Shown here piece after piece: positions 50,443 through 58,431 of a DNA stretch of 64,000 nucleotides. The translations under genes and the position numbers were made by a program. The first letter of the stretch is position 1, and every line of letters begins with the position of its first letter. The notes under the pieces were generated by a model that made no database searches, was not told the DNA's origin, and was given only the letters and a program-made list of their open reading frames with translations. Source of the stretch: Streptomyces bottropensis ATCC 25435 (GTDB lineage: Bacteria; Actinomycetota; Actinomycetes; Streptomycetales; Streptomycetaceae). The stretch covers positions 3,044,265 through 3,108,264 of the forward strand of contig NZ_KB911581.1 of the NCBI RefSeq assembly GCF_000383595.1. Direction: 5' to 3'.

Positions 50443-51695
50443 CACAGCTGCCGGGCCTCCTCGACACCGAGGCGATCCGCAAGGACTTCCCCATCCTGGA
50501 CCGCCAGGTCCACGACGGTAAGAAGCTCGTGTACCTGGACAACGCGGCGACCTCGCAGAAGCCGCGCCAGGTGCTGGACGCCCTGAGCGAGTACTACGAG
50601 CGCTACAACGCCAACGTCCACCGCGGTGTGCATGTGCTCGCCGAGGAGGCCACGGCGCTGTACGAGGGCGCGCGCGACAAGGTCGCCGCGTTCGTCAACG
50701 CTCCCTCGCGCGACGAGGTGATCTTCACCAAGAACGCCTCCGAGTCGCTGAACCTCGTGGCGAACATGCTGGGCTGGGCCGACGAGCCCTACCGCGTGGA
50801 CGCCGAGACCGAGATCGTCATCACGGAGATGGAGCACCACTCCAACATCGTGCCGTGGCAGCTGCTCTCGCAGCGCACGGGCGCGAAGCTGAAGTGGTTC
50901 GGGCTGACCGACGACGGCCGCCTCGACCTCTCCAACATCGAGGAGATCATCACCGAGAAGACGAAGATCGTCTCCTTCGTGCTGGTCTCCAACATCCTCG
51001 GCACGGTCAACCCCGTCGAGGCGATAGTGCGCCGGGCGCAGGAGGTCGGCGCCCTGGTCTGCATCGACGCCTCGCAGGCCGCGCCGCACATGCCGCTGGA
51101 CGTCCAGGCCCTCCAGGCCGACTTCGTGGCCTTCACCGGCCACAAGATGTGCGGTCCGACGGGCATCGGTGTGCTCTGGGGCCGCCAGGAGCTGCTGGAG
51201 GACCTGCCCCCGTTCCTCGGCGGCGGCGAGATGATCGAGACGGTGTCGATGCACTCGTCGACGTACGCCCCCGCCCCGCACAAGTTCGAGGCGGGCACCC
51301 CGCCGATCGCGCAGGCGGTCGGTCTGGGCGCGGCGATCGACTACCTGAGCGCGATCGGCATGGACAAGATCCTCGCTCACGAGCACGCGATCACCGAGTA
51401 CGCGGTGAAGCGGCTGACGGAGGTCCCGGACCTGCGGATCATCGGCCCGGCCACGGCCGAGGAGCGGGGCGCGGCGATCTCCTTCACGCTCGGCGACATC
51501 CACCCGCACGACGTGGGTCAGGTGCTCGACGAGCAGGGCATCGCGGTCCGGGTCGGCCACCACTGCGCCCGCCCCGTCTGCCTGCGCTACGGAATTCCCG
51601 CGACCACCCGAGCGTCGTTCTATCTGTACTCCACCCCGGCCGAGATCGATGCCCTGGTCGACGGCCTGGAGCACGTACGGAACTTCTTCGGCTGA
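50439..51695 (+). CDS. sufS: Cysteine desulfurase SufS
   Basis: This 418-residue PLP enzyme removes sulfur from cysteine as a persulfide. The PLP lysine is in VAFTGHKMCGPTGIGVLWG and the active cysteine is in VGHHCARPVCLRYG. LDNAATSQKPRQVLDAL and NVHRGVHVLA near the N-terminus define the type II (SufS) group, which needs a sulfur acceptor such as SufU. The GTG start overlaps sufC (GTGA). Confidence 0.96.
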   Translation: MTQLPGLLDTEAIRKDFPILDRQVHDGKKLVYLDNAATSQKPRQVLDALSEYYERYNANVHRGVHVLAEEATALYEGARDKVAAFVNAPSRDEVIFTKNASESLNLVANMLGWADEPYRVDAETEIVITEMEHHSNIVPWQLLSQRTGAKLKWFGLTDDGRLDLSNIEEIITEKTKIVSFVLVSNILGTVNPVEAIVRRAQEVGALVCIDASQAAPHMPLDVQALQADFVAFTGHKMCGPTGIGVLWGRQELLEDLPPFLGGGEMIETVSMHSSTYAPAPHKFEAGTPPIAQAVGLGAAIDYLSAIGMDKILAHEHAITEYAVKRLTEVPDLRIIGPATAEERGAAISFTLGDIHPHDVGQVLDEQGIAVRVGHHCARPVCLRYGIPATTRASFYLYSTPAEIDALVDGLEHVRNFFG

Positions 51696-51711
51696 GGGGA
51701 CGAACGATCGC

Positions 51712-52182
51712 ATGAAGCTGGACTCGATGTACCAGGAAGTCATCCTGGACCACTACAAGCACCCGCACGGCCGGGGCTTGCGGGACGGTGACGCCGAGGT
51801 GCACCACGTGAACCCGACGTGCGGCGACGAGATCACCCTGCGAGTGAAGTACGACGGCACGACCGTGCAGGACGTGTCGTACGAGGGCCAGGGCTGTTCG
51901 ATCAGCCAGGCGTCGGCCTCGGTCCTGAACGACCTCCTGGTCGGCAAGGACCTCGGCGACGCGCGGAAGATCCAGGAGACCTTCCTGGAGCTGATGCAGT
52001 CCAAGGGGAAGATCGAGCCGGACGACGCGATGGAGGAGGTGCTGGAGGACGCGGTCGCGTTCGCCGGTGTCTCCAAGTACCCCGCCCGGGTCAAGTGCGC
52101 CCTCCTCAGCTGGATGGCGTGGAAGGACGCGACGGCCCAGGCGCTGGGCGCCGACGCCGACGTCGAAAGGAAGACGGCATGA
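51712..52182 (+). CDS. sufU: Zinc-dependent sulfurtransferase SufU
   Basis: This 156-residue IscU-like protein accepts sulfur from SufS in Gram-positive Suf systems. Zinc ligands are expected in NPTCGDEI, GQGCSISQAS and RVKCALLSW; the extra segment between the second and third cysteines separates SufU from IscU. ATG 51712 (MKLDSMYQEVILDHY) is chosen; the frame is open further upstream only within sufS. It overlaps the following DUF59 gene by four bases. Confidence 0.95.
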   Translation: MKLDSMYQEVILDHYKHPHGRGLRDGDAEVHHVNPTCGDEITLRVKYDGTTVQDVSYEGQGCSISQASASVLNDLLVGKDLGDARKIQETFLELMQSKGKIEPDDAMEEVLEDAVAFAGVSKYPARVKCALLSWMAWKDATAQALGADADVERKTA

Positions 52183-52511
52183 GCGAGACCCTGGAGATGA
52201 AGCCGGCCTCCGAGGAGGAGGTCCGCGAGGCCCTGTACGACGTCGTCGACCCCGAACTGGGCATCGATGTCGTCAACCTGGGCCTCATCTACGGCATCCA
52301 CATCGACGACGCGAACATCGCGACGATCGACATGACCCTGACGTCCGCGGCCTGCCCGCTGACGGACGTCATCGAGGACCAGGCCAAGTCCGCCACGGAC
52401 GGCATCGTCAACGAGCTGCGCATCAACTGGGTCTGGATGCCCCCGTGGGGCCCCGACAAGATCACCGACGACGGCCGCGAGCAGCTGAGGGCGCTCGGGT
52501 TCAACGTCTGA
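52179..52511 (+). CDS. DUF59/SufT-like Fe-S assembly factor
   Basis: This 110-residue MIP18/PaaD-like protein has the family signatures VVDPELGIDVVNLGLIYG and TSAACPLTDVIEDQ, with a conserved cysteine in the latter. Related SufT proteins help deliver Fe-S clusters to target enzymes. It is the last gene of the suf operon; ATG 52179 overlaps the sufU stop (ATGA). A very strong hairpin follows 12 bases after the stop. Confidence 0.93.
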   Translation: MSETLEMKPASEEEVREALYDVVDPELGIDVVNLGLIYGIHIDDANIATIDMTLTSAACPLTDVIEDQAKSATDGIVNELRINWVWMPPWGPDKITDDGREQLRALGFNV

Positions 52512-52523
52512 GATCCATCGGTC

Positions 52524-52571
52524 ATGAGTGTGGCCCCCGGCGAATACATTCGCCGGGGGCCACACTCATGT
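52524..52571. terminator. Bidirectional terminator, perfect 22-bp stem
   Basis: Bases 52524-52545 pair perfectly with 52550-52571 around the loop TACA. It separates the suf operon from the converging AbfB-domain gene (stop at 52592), and probably ends transcription from both sides. It is the longest perfect hairpin I found in the window. Confidence 0.9.
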
Positions 52572-52591
52572 GCGGGCGGGTGTCCCGTCGC

Positions 52592-53509
52592 TCAGCCGAG
52601 ACCCTTCACCAGGCGGAAGAAGAAGTCCTGCCGTCCGTTGGTGTTGTAGCCGTACGGGTCCAGGACCAGCTCGAAGTTCTTGTGGCGCAGGAAGCGGTCG
52701 GGGTAGTTGACCGCCTGCAGCATCACGGCGTCCGAGTGCGGGGACTGCATGGGGCAGAAGGTGGCGTCCTGGCGGAAGAGTTCCGAGCCGTCGTTGCCGC
52801 TGACGCGGAGCCGGAAGTTCTGGTGCCGTACGTAGCGACCGTCGGCCATCTTGAAGGAGTAGCACGAGGACTTGGCGAGCCCGGAGACCACCTTGAAGGA
52901 GGAGTCCTCCCTGGTCTCGCCCCCGCTGTACGAGCCCACCGAGTCGAGCCGGATCGCGCCGTTGCTCAGGTGCCAGTACCGGTCCGGGTAGCTGACCGCC
53001 TGGACGGACTTGCGGGTGTTCGACGAGGACGGCGGGTTCTTGGCGGGCGAGGTCGTCTTCGACGGCTTGGCGGTCGGTTCGGAGCCGCCCTGCTGCTTGT
53101 CGTCCGACGAGCCGGAGCCCTTGGAGTCCTCGCCCTTGCTCTTGTCCCCGTCCTTCTCGGGGTCGTCCTCGGAGCCCTGCGGCTCCGACAGACCGCTCTT
53201 GCCGTCCGGTGCCGAGGTCGCGGGGGGCGACGTGGGCGGGAGGGACGCGGTGGGAACCCGGTCGTCGGCGGCGGTGGTGCGGGCGTTCTTGTCCGACGAG
53301 TCGTCAGGTCCCGAGCCCTGGAGGGTGATCGCCGTGACGCAGGAGGAGACCACGGCGAGAGCGAGGGCACCGGCCAGCCAGAGGCGGCGGGTGCCCGGTA
53401 TACGGGTGTCGTTCGGGGCGACCCCGGTCTCCCACACCTTCGCGGATCTGAGCATCGGAAGGCTGGGCGGGGTCTGGTCCGGATCAGGTCCGGGCTTAGT
53501 CGGCGGCAT
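52592..53509 (-). CDS. Membrane-anchored protein with AbfB (CBM42-like) domain
   Basis: This 305-residue protein has a cytoplasmic N-terminus, one membrane helix LWLAGALALAVVSSCVTAIT (about residues 40-59) and a long Ser/Pro/Asp/Lys-rich stalk (about 60-165). The extracellular C-terminal domain has tandem motifs VSYPDRYWHLSNGAIRLD and VNYPDRFLRHKNFELVLD, separated by RYVRHQNFRLRV. These match the beta-trefoil arabinose-binding domain of arabinofuranosidase B. There is no catalytic domain, so it may bind cell-wall or plant arabinose-containing glycans. ATG 53509 has GAGGGA upstream and is preferred to an ATG at 53554 without one. Confidence 0.82.
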   Translation of the reverse strand: MPPTKPGPDPDQTPPSLPMLRSAKVWETGVAPNDTRIPGTRRLWLAGALALAVVSSCVTAITLQGSGPDDSSDKNARTTAADDRVPTASLPPTSPPATSAPDGKSGLSEPQGSEDDPEKDGDKSKGEDSKGSGSSDDKQQGGSEPTAKPSKTTSPAKNPPSSSNTRKSVQAVSYPDRYWHLSNGAIRLDSVGSYSGGETREDSSFKVVSGLAKSSCYSFKMADGRYVRHQNFRLRVSGNDGSELFRQDATFCPMQSPHSDAVMLQAVNYPDRFLRHKNFELVLDPYGYNTNGRQDFFFRLVKGLG

Positions 53510-53765
53510 GCGCGGTTCCCTCGGCGTCGCCACAGGCGGACGCAAATTCGTCATGCGGATCAGGGAGGGTGGTACGTGTCACCGGTGTGTGCAAACCCTG
53601 GCGGTCGTCACACATTCGGGAGATTGACCGTTGAAACAGTAGTTCACCAAGTGACGCGCGGGGAGCCCTTTCGGTGAGCGCTTCCATAACGGAACGGCCC
53701 CGAAACGAGGGCCTCTTGGGGGGTGACGGCGGCCAATTCCGCCCATAAGCGCGCCACTACACGCG

Positions 53766-53806
53766 ATGTGTACAACCGTACATATGATGTGTACGCTCGT
53801 ACACAT
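53766..53806. promoter_or_regulatory. Tandem operators of the SMR-TetR cassette
   Basis: Two 20-bp sites lie 21 bases apart, two turns of the helix: ATGTGTAC-N4-GTACATAT (53766-53785, one mismatch) and ATGTGTAC-N4-GTACACAT (53787-53806, perfect). The second overlaps the SMR start codon. TACGCT at 53792-53797, seven bases before the ATG, could be the -10 box of a leaderless transcript. The TetR protein at 54125 is the likely ligand. Confidence 0.8.
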
Positions 53807-54125
53807 GGGATATCTGTTGCTCGCCGGCGCCATAGCCGCCGAAGTGGCCGCCACGACCGCCATGAAGTACAGCGAGGGCTTCAGCAAGTTGTGGCCGTCG
53901 GTCGTCACCGGCGTGGGGTACCTCGTCTCCTTCGTGCTGCTCGCCCAGGCGTTGAAGTCGATGTCCATCGGCACGGCGTACGCGATCTGGTCCGGCGTCG
54001 GCACCGCGACGGTCGCCGCGCTCGGGCTGGTCCTCTTCGGGGAGGGGCTGAGCTTCGCCAAGGTCGCCGGGATCGTGCTGATCATCGCGGGAGTGGTGGT
54101 GCTGAACCTGGGAGGCGCCCACTGA
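53805..54125 (+). CDS. Small multidrug resistance (SMR) efflux protein
   Basis: This 106-residue, four-helix protein of the EmrE/QacC family exports lipophilic cations by proton exchange, working as a dimer. The essential membrane glutamate is in LLLAGAIAAEVAATTAMKYSEGF (Glu12), and the helix 3 motif GTAYAIWSGVGT is intact. The ATG at 53805 (MGYLLLAG) lies in the second operator; upstream ATGs at 53766 and 53787 would add residues encoded by the palindromes and are unlikely. It overlaps the TetR gene by one base (TGATG). Confidence 0.9.
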   Translation: MGYLLLAGAIAAEVAATTAMKYSEGFSKLWPSVVTGVGYLVSFVLLAQALKSMSIGTAYAIWSGVGTATVAALGLVLFGEGLSFAKVAGIVLIIAGVVVLNLGGAH

Positions 54126-54661
54126 TGGCCCGGCGTTACGACCCCGAGCGGCGGCAGCGGATCATCGACGCCGCGATCCGGGTCGTGGGGGCGAAGGGCA
54201 TCGCCGGGCTGAGCCACCGCAGCGTGGCCGCCGAGGCGGACGTACCGCTCGGCTCGACGACGTACCACTTCAAGACCCTCGACGATCTGATGGTCGCCGC
54301 GCTGCGCCAGGCCAACGAGGGCTTGGCGAAGGCCGTCGCCGCGCGCCAGGCCCTGCGCGACCCGAGCACCGACCTCGCCGCCGAACTGGCCGCGCTGGGC
54401 GGGGAGTGGTTCAGCGGCGACCGGACGGGCCTGGAGGTGGAGTACGAGCTGTATCTCGCCGCCCTGCGCCGACCCGCGCTGCGGCCCGTCGCCGACGAGT
54501 GGGCCCGCGCCTTCGCCGACACGCTCGCCCGCCGCACCGACCCGGTGACCGCGCGGGCGCTGGTCGCGCTGATCGACGGCATCTGTCTGCAGGTCCTGCT
54601 GACGGGGGCGCCGTACGACGAGGAGTACGCGCGCGAGGTGCTGGCGCGGGTGATCCCCTGA
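54125..54661 (+). CDS. TetR-family repressor of the SMR pump
   Basis: This 178-residue TetR-type protein has helix-turn-helix GLSHRSVAAEADVPLGSTTYHFKTLDDL (about residues 28-55). Its C-terminal domain is acidic, suiting recognition of cationic drugs. It is translationally coupled to the SMR gene. Regulator downstream of the pump with operators over the pump promoter makes a self-contained drug-inducible cassette similar to the ebr type described in actinomycetes. Confidence 0.88.
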   Translation: MARRYDPERRQRIIDAAIRVVGAKGIAGLSHRSVAAEADVPLGSTTYHFKTLDDLMVAALRQANEGLAKAVAARQALRDPSTDLAAELAALGGEWFSGDRTGLEVEYELYLAALRRPALRPVADEWARAFADTLARRTDPVTARALVALIDGICLQVLLTGAPYDEEYAREVLARVIP

Positions 54662-55107
54662 GCATGCCCGCGCGAGCGGTGATCCTTCCTGACGGCGTTC
54701 CGCATCCCCGGCCGCCACGACCGGACCCGGGCCGACGCCCGCCCCTGGCTGTGCGGCATCCCGCGGAGAAGGGCAGCAGCCAGGCCGAGCAGGACTGCGC
54801 CGAGGTCGCCGCCCTCCTGGCGAGGGAACGGCAGCCGACCGGTACTGGCTGATCGACCCGGAGACATACGACGTTCCGGTACGCGGCAGATCAGGGGCGG
54901 AAAGGTGGCCGGTGGCAGTTCGCTCATCAGCGGGGCCGTCGTGGACGAGGCGGGCGGGCGCGACCGACCTCGGCCCCTGAACGAGGGCGGCCCGTGCCAC
55001 AGGGGCGGGCGGACCGCCCGGTGCCGTATGTCCGTAAAGTGCCCGGCTCCTGAGACGGCCGCGTCGCGGGTTGGCCCGTACCGGCCCCGGACGGTTAGGT
55101 TGCCCTC
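54662..55107. other. Noncoding gap with possible gene debris before dapD
   Basis: No intact gene is seen in 446 bases. A short frame near 54836-54870 reads RYWLIDPETYDVPV, which resembles the Y-W-L-I-D-P strand of Uma2-type (DUF820) nucleases, but flanking residues lie in other frames. TAGGTT at 55096-55101, six bases before the dapD ATG, has the position of a -10 box for a leaderless message. Confidence 0.4.
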
Positions 55108-56097
55108 ATGACCGACACGACTGCTCCCCGCTCCACCGGCGCCGTGGCCGCCGGCCTCGCCACGATCGCCGCCGACGGCACCGTTCTCGACACCTGGTAC
55201 CCCGCGCCCGAGCTGGCGGCCGAGCCGGGCCCCTCCGGCACCGAGCGGCTGACCGCCGAGCGGGCCGCCGAGCTGCTGGGCGGGGGCGCGACCGCCGCGC
55301 TCGGTCAGGACACGCGCCGGGGCGTCGAGGTCGTCGCGGTCCGCACGGTCATCTCCTCGCTCGACGAGAAGCCGCTCGACACGCACGACGCCTACCTGCG
55401 CCTCCACCTGCTCTCCCACCGCCTGGTCAAGCCCCACGGACAGAGCCTGGACGGCGTCTTCGGCCTCCTCGCCAACGTCGCCTGGACCTCGCTCGGCCCG
55501 GTCGCCGTCGACGACATCGAGAAGGTGCGCCTCAACGCCCGCGCCGAGGGCCTGCACCTCCAGGTCACCTCGATCGACAAGTTCCCGCGCATGACGGACT
55601 ACGTCGCCCCCAAGGGCGTGCGGATCGCCGACGCCGACCGCGTCCGCCTCGGCGCGCACCTCGCCGAGGGCACCACGGTCATGCACGAGGGCTTCGTCAA
55701 CTTCAACGCGGGCACCCTCGGCACGTCCATGGTCGAGGGCCGGATCTCCGCCGGCGTCGTCGTCGGCGACGGCTCGGACATCGGTGGCGGCGCCTCCACG
55801 ATGGGCACGCTCTCCGGCGGCGGCAACGTCATCATCTCCATCGGCGAGCGCTGCCTGATCGGCGCCGAGGCGGGCGTCGGCATCGCCCTCGGCGACGAGT
55901 GCGTCGTCGAGGCCGGCCTCTACGTCACCGCCGGCACCCGCGTCACCATGCCCGACGGCCAGGTCGTCAAGGCCCGCGACCTCTCCGGCGCCTCGAACAT
56001 CCTCTTCCGCCGCAACTCGGTCACCGGCACGGTCGAGGCCCGCCCGAACAACGCGGTCTGGGGCGGCCTGAACGACATCCTGCACAGCCACAACTGA
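55108..56097 (+). CDS. dapD: Tetrahydrodipicolinate N-succinyltransferase
   Basis: This 329-residue enzyme succinylates 2,3,4,5-tetrahydropyridine-2,6-dicarboxylate in the lysine/diaminopimelate pathway, which supplies cell-wall DAP. The C-terminal left-handed beta-helix is clear in the hexapeptide-like run from about residue 180 ([71 protein letters not shown]). The length and the N-terminal domain suit the actinobacterial DapD group. No ribosome site precedes the ATG; a -10-like hexamer suggests a leaderless transcript. It stands as a single gene. Confidence 0.93.
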   Translation: MTDTTAPRSTGAVAAGLATIAADGTVLDTWYPAPELAAEPGPSGTERLTAERAAELLGGGATAALGQDTRRGVEVVAVRTVISSLDEKPLDTHDAYLRLHLLSHRLVKPHGQSLDGVFGLLANVAWTSLGPVAVDDIEKVRLNARAEGLHLQVTSIDKFPRMTDYVAPKGVRIADADRVRLGAHLAEGTTVMHEGFVNFNAGTLGTSMVEGRISAGVVVGDGSDIGGGASTMGTLSGGGNVIISIGERCLIGAEAGVGIALGDECVVEAGLYVTAGTRVTMPDGQVVKARDLSGASNILFRRNSVTGTVEARPNNAVWGGLNDILHSHN

Positions 56098-56228
56098 TCA
56101 TCAAGGCCCCACGTACGGGTTACTCGCCGTGACCTTCGCGCGGTCCAGGCAGATGAACGGGCGGACACGGAGTCCGATCAGCTGCCGAGCCGACGAAATG
56201 AGGGGCCGACGAGATGAGGGGCCGAAGG

Positions 56229-56453
56229 ATGAGGAACGACCGGGCGAGGGGTGTGGCGCGCGTGGTCACGGGGGTGCTGGCCGGGGCGACGCTGTGCTGG
56301 CTTCCGGCCGGGGCCGCGTACGCGGACGAGACCAACACCTCCTCGCACAACGGCCCCCGCATCGGGCTCGTCAACGTCGGCCAGGTCGACGACCCGATGG
56401 AGGACGTGCTGGAGCACACCCTGCTGTTCGGTGACGGGTACCGCTGGGGCTGA
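56229..56453 (+). CDS. Small secreted protein of unknown function
   Basis: This protein has 74 residues (79 if ATG 56214 is used). A signal peptide is clear: basic start MRNDRARGVARVV, hydrophobic core, and a likely cleavage site after AAYA. The mature part is only about 43 residues, DETNTSSHNGPRIGLVNVGQVDDPMEDVLEHTLLFGDGYRWG. It is acidic with an aromatic C-terminus and no cysteines. Similar short secreted peptides are common in Streptomyces, but I cannot name a function. GAGGGG precedes both possible ATGs because of a 16-base direct repeat (ATGAGGGGCCGA at 56198 and 56214). A terminator follows. Confidence 0.7.
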   Translation: MRNDRARGVARVVTGVLAGATLCWLPAGAAYADETNTSSHNGPRIGLVNVGQVDDPMEDVLEHTLLFGDGYRWG

Positions 56454-56473
56454 CCCGGCCGCCGTCGGGAATC

Positions 56474-56508
56474 CGGGCCCGTACGCGCTCGACGCGCGTG
56501 CGGGCCCG
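56474..56508. terminator. Terminator after the small secreted protein gene
   Basis: A 15-bp stem with one G-T wobble (56474-56488 with 56494-56508) and a 5-base loop lies about 20 bases after the stop codon at 56453. Confidence 0.75.
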
Positions 56509-56636
56509 CGGCGTTTCCCACCGTCCGTCCTCCACCACCCGCACGACTTTCTTCCCCGGGGCGGCATAGCCGGGCGCGGGTCCGCGCGTCACTAGGGGCA
56601 CAGGGGCGGGACACGGGGCCCGCCAGGGAAGAGAAG

Positions 56637-57197
56637 GTGACGATGGATGCCGCGGGGCAGGAGAGTTTCCGGGAATTCGTGGCGGGGCGGTCGTCCGCTC
56701 TGCTGAAGACGGCCGTACTGCTGAGCGGCGGGGACCGGCACGCCGGCGAGGACCTGCTGCAGAACGCGCTGATCAAGGCCGCCGGGCGCTGGCAGCGGAT
56801 CGACGAGCCCGAGGCGTACGTACGGCGGATCCTCTACCGGCAGCAGGTCAGCCGGTGGCGGCTGAAGTGGCGGCGCCGGGAGCTGACCGTCGCCGAGCCG
56901 CCCGAGAGCCGCGCCGCCGACGGGGCGGCCGGGGTGGAACTGCGGCTCGTGATGCGCGGGGCGCTGGCCCGGCTCACCGCCCGCCAGCGGACCGTGCTGG
57001 TGCTCCGCTACTTCGAGGACCTGCCCGAGGGCGAGGTCGCCCGGATCCTCGGGTGCTCCGTCGGGACCGTCCGGTCCACGACCCACCGCTCGCTGGCCCG
57101 GCTGCGCGAACTCGCGCCCGAGCTGGCCCTGCTCGGGCCCGCCGCCGCCGAGCAGACCCCGTCCCGTGACTTCTCGCCCGTGGAGGTGCGTCCGTGA
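56637..57197 (+). CDS. ECF sigma factor, SigE-like sigma-70 family
   Basis: This 186-residue extracytoplasmic-function sigma factor has region 2 in FVAGRSSALLKTAVLLSGGDRHAGEDLLQNALIKAAGRW, recognisable by the D-L-x-Q-x-A-L-x-x-A core. Region 4 is RLTARQRTVLVLRYFEDLPEGEVARILGCSVGTVRSTTHRSLARLRE, whose helix-turn-helix recognises -35 elements. It matches the actinobacterial group named SigE-family (about 170 residues). GTG 56637 or ATG 56643 may be the start. It overlaps the next gene by four bases, so the pair works together. Confidence 0.9.
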   Translation: MTMDAAGQESFREFVAGRSSALLKTAVLLSGGDRHAGEDLLQNALIKAAGRWQRIDEPEAYVRRILYRQQVSRWRLKWRRRELTVAEPPESRAADGAAGVELRLVMRGALARLTARQRTVLVLRYFEDLPEGEVARILGCSVGTVRSTTHRSLARLRELAPELALLGPAAAEQTPSRDFSPVEVRP

Positions 57198-58423
57198 ACG
57201 TCGACGAACTGGTGCGCGACTCCCTGCGGGAGCAGGCCGCCGAACAGCCGCCCCTGACCCCCGGCTTCGCCGAGCGGGTGCTGACCGTCCGGCGCCGCCG
57301 CCGGAACCGGTCGATCGCGACCGTCGCCGCGGCCACCGCCGCCGTGGTCGCCGTCGCGGTGGCCGCGCCGCTGCTGGACTCCGGCAAGGACGAGGTACGG
57401 CTCGCCACCGAGATGAACAAGAGCGACATCATCGCCCACCCCGACCAGTCACCGCCGCGGGACCTGATCGCGGCCGGGGACGTGGCGCTGGCCGCGTGGT
57501 ACACCTCGGACACCGTCAGGACCTCGAAGGACACCGCGGTCAGGGCACGTACCTACCGGATCCTCGACCAGGAGACCGGCAAGTACGTCAAGGACACCCG
57601 CTGGTCCCAGGTCTCGGTCGCCCCCGGCATGCGGACCGCCGCCGTCCTGGAGAAGGATCTGCCCGCCGAGCGGATCGGACTCCTCGACCTGCTCACCGGC
57701 AAGGTCGAGCGCTGGATCCCGGTCGACCGGGGCGTCGCGAGCGTGGAGTTCTCCACCGACGGCACCAAGCTCGTCGCCACCACCTACAGCAAGAACCCCG
57801 ACCTGCTGAACCGGGTGGACTACGACTCCGACGGCGACGGCAAGAAGAACGACTTCCAGCCGGACTGGTCCACGTCGTACCGGACCGGCTTCTACGTCGT
57901 CGACGTCGACTCCGCAAACGCCGACTGGAGCGAGGTCGTCCCCGACGACGGCGAGGAGATGGGCGTCCTCAACGCCCGTCAGGACTTCGCCTTCAGCCGA
58001 GACGCGAAGCTGGTCTACTCCGGGCTGACCTCGGAACCGCACGACCAGTTCTACGACCTGAAGGGCGACAAGGTCGCCAAGCCGGCCGACGAGAAGTACC
58101 TGACCTGGTCGGTGGAGGCGCGGCTCTCCCCGGACGGCAAGCTCGCGGCCGGTGGTTTCGCGGGCGGGGGCAGGACGACCGCCTCCGAGATCCTCGATCC
58201 CCACACCGGCAAGCGGCTGCACAAGATCCGCGGACAGCAACTGCTCGCCTGGGTCGACGACAAGCGGCTCATCGCCTGGGACATCGCGGCCGGCGACAAC
58301 GAGTTCCACAACGCCCTGGTGCTCGTCACCATCGGCAGCGACAAGACGCTCACGCTCAGCGGCGCCCGCAAGGGCAACGACGGGGCGGCCGGGCGTTGGA
58401 ACGCGGTCTTCGCCACCCGCTGA
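57194..58423 (+). CDS. Membrane-anchored beta-propeller partner of the ECF sigma factor
   Basis: This 409-residue protein has a short cytoplasmic N-terminus (MNVDELVRDSLREQAAEQPPLTPGFAERVLTVRRRRR), one membrane helix (about residues 41-61) and a large extracytoplasmic domain. That domain has repeating SxDGKLxAxG and WD40/TolB-like strands (for example VEFSTDGTKLVATTY, LSPDGKLAAGGF). Four-base overlap with the sigma gene suggests an anti-sigma factor or sensor, yet there is no zinc-binding anti-sigma signature (H-x3-C-x2-C); the 37-residue inner tail would have to hold the sigma factor. The ligand of the propeller is unknown. Confidence 0.8.
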   Translation: MNVDELVRDSLREQAAEQPPLTPGFAERVLTVRRRRRNRSIATVAAATAAVVAVAVAAPLLDSGKDEVRLATEMNKSDIIAHPDQSPPRDLIAAGDVALAAWYTSDTVRTSKDTAVRARTYRILDQETGKYVKDTRWSQVSVAPGMRTAAVLEKDLPAERIGLLDLLTGKVERWIPVDRGVASVEFSTDGTKLVATTYSKNPDLLNRVDYDSDGDGKKNDFQPDWSTSYRTGFYVVDVDSANADWSEVVPDDGEEMGVLNARQDFAFSRDAKLVYSGLTSEPHDQFYDLKGDKVAKPADEKYLTWSVEARLSPDGKLAAGGFAGGGRTTASEILDPHTGKRLHKIRGQQLLAWVDDKRLIAWDIAAGDNEFHNALVLVTIGSDKTLTLSGARKGNDGAAGRWNAVFATR

Positions 58424-58431
58424 CCACCCTT

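Noticed and set aside
54836..54870. Uma2/DUF820 nuclease gene
   Set aside because: Only one short Y-W-L-I-D-P-like strand is seen and the flanks are out of frame; too little for a gene or a firm pseudogene call.
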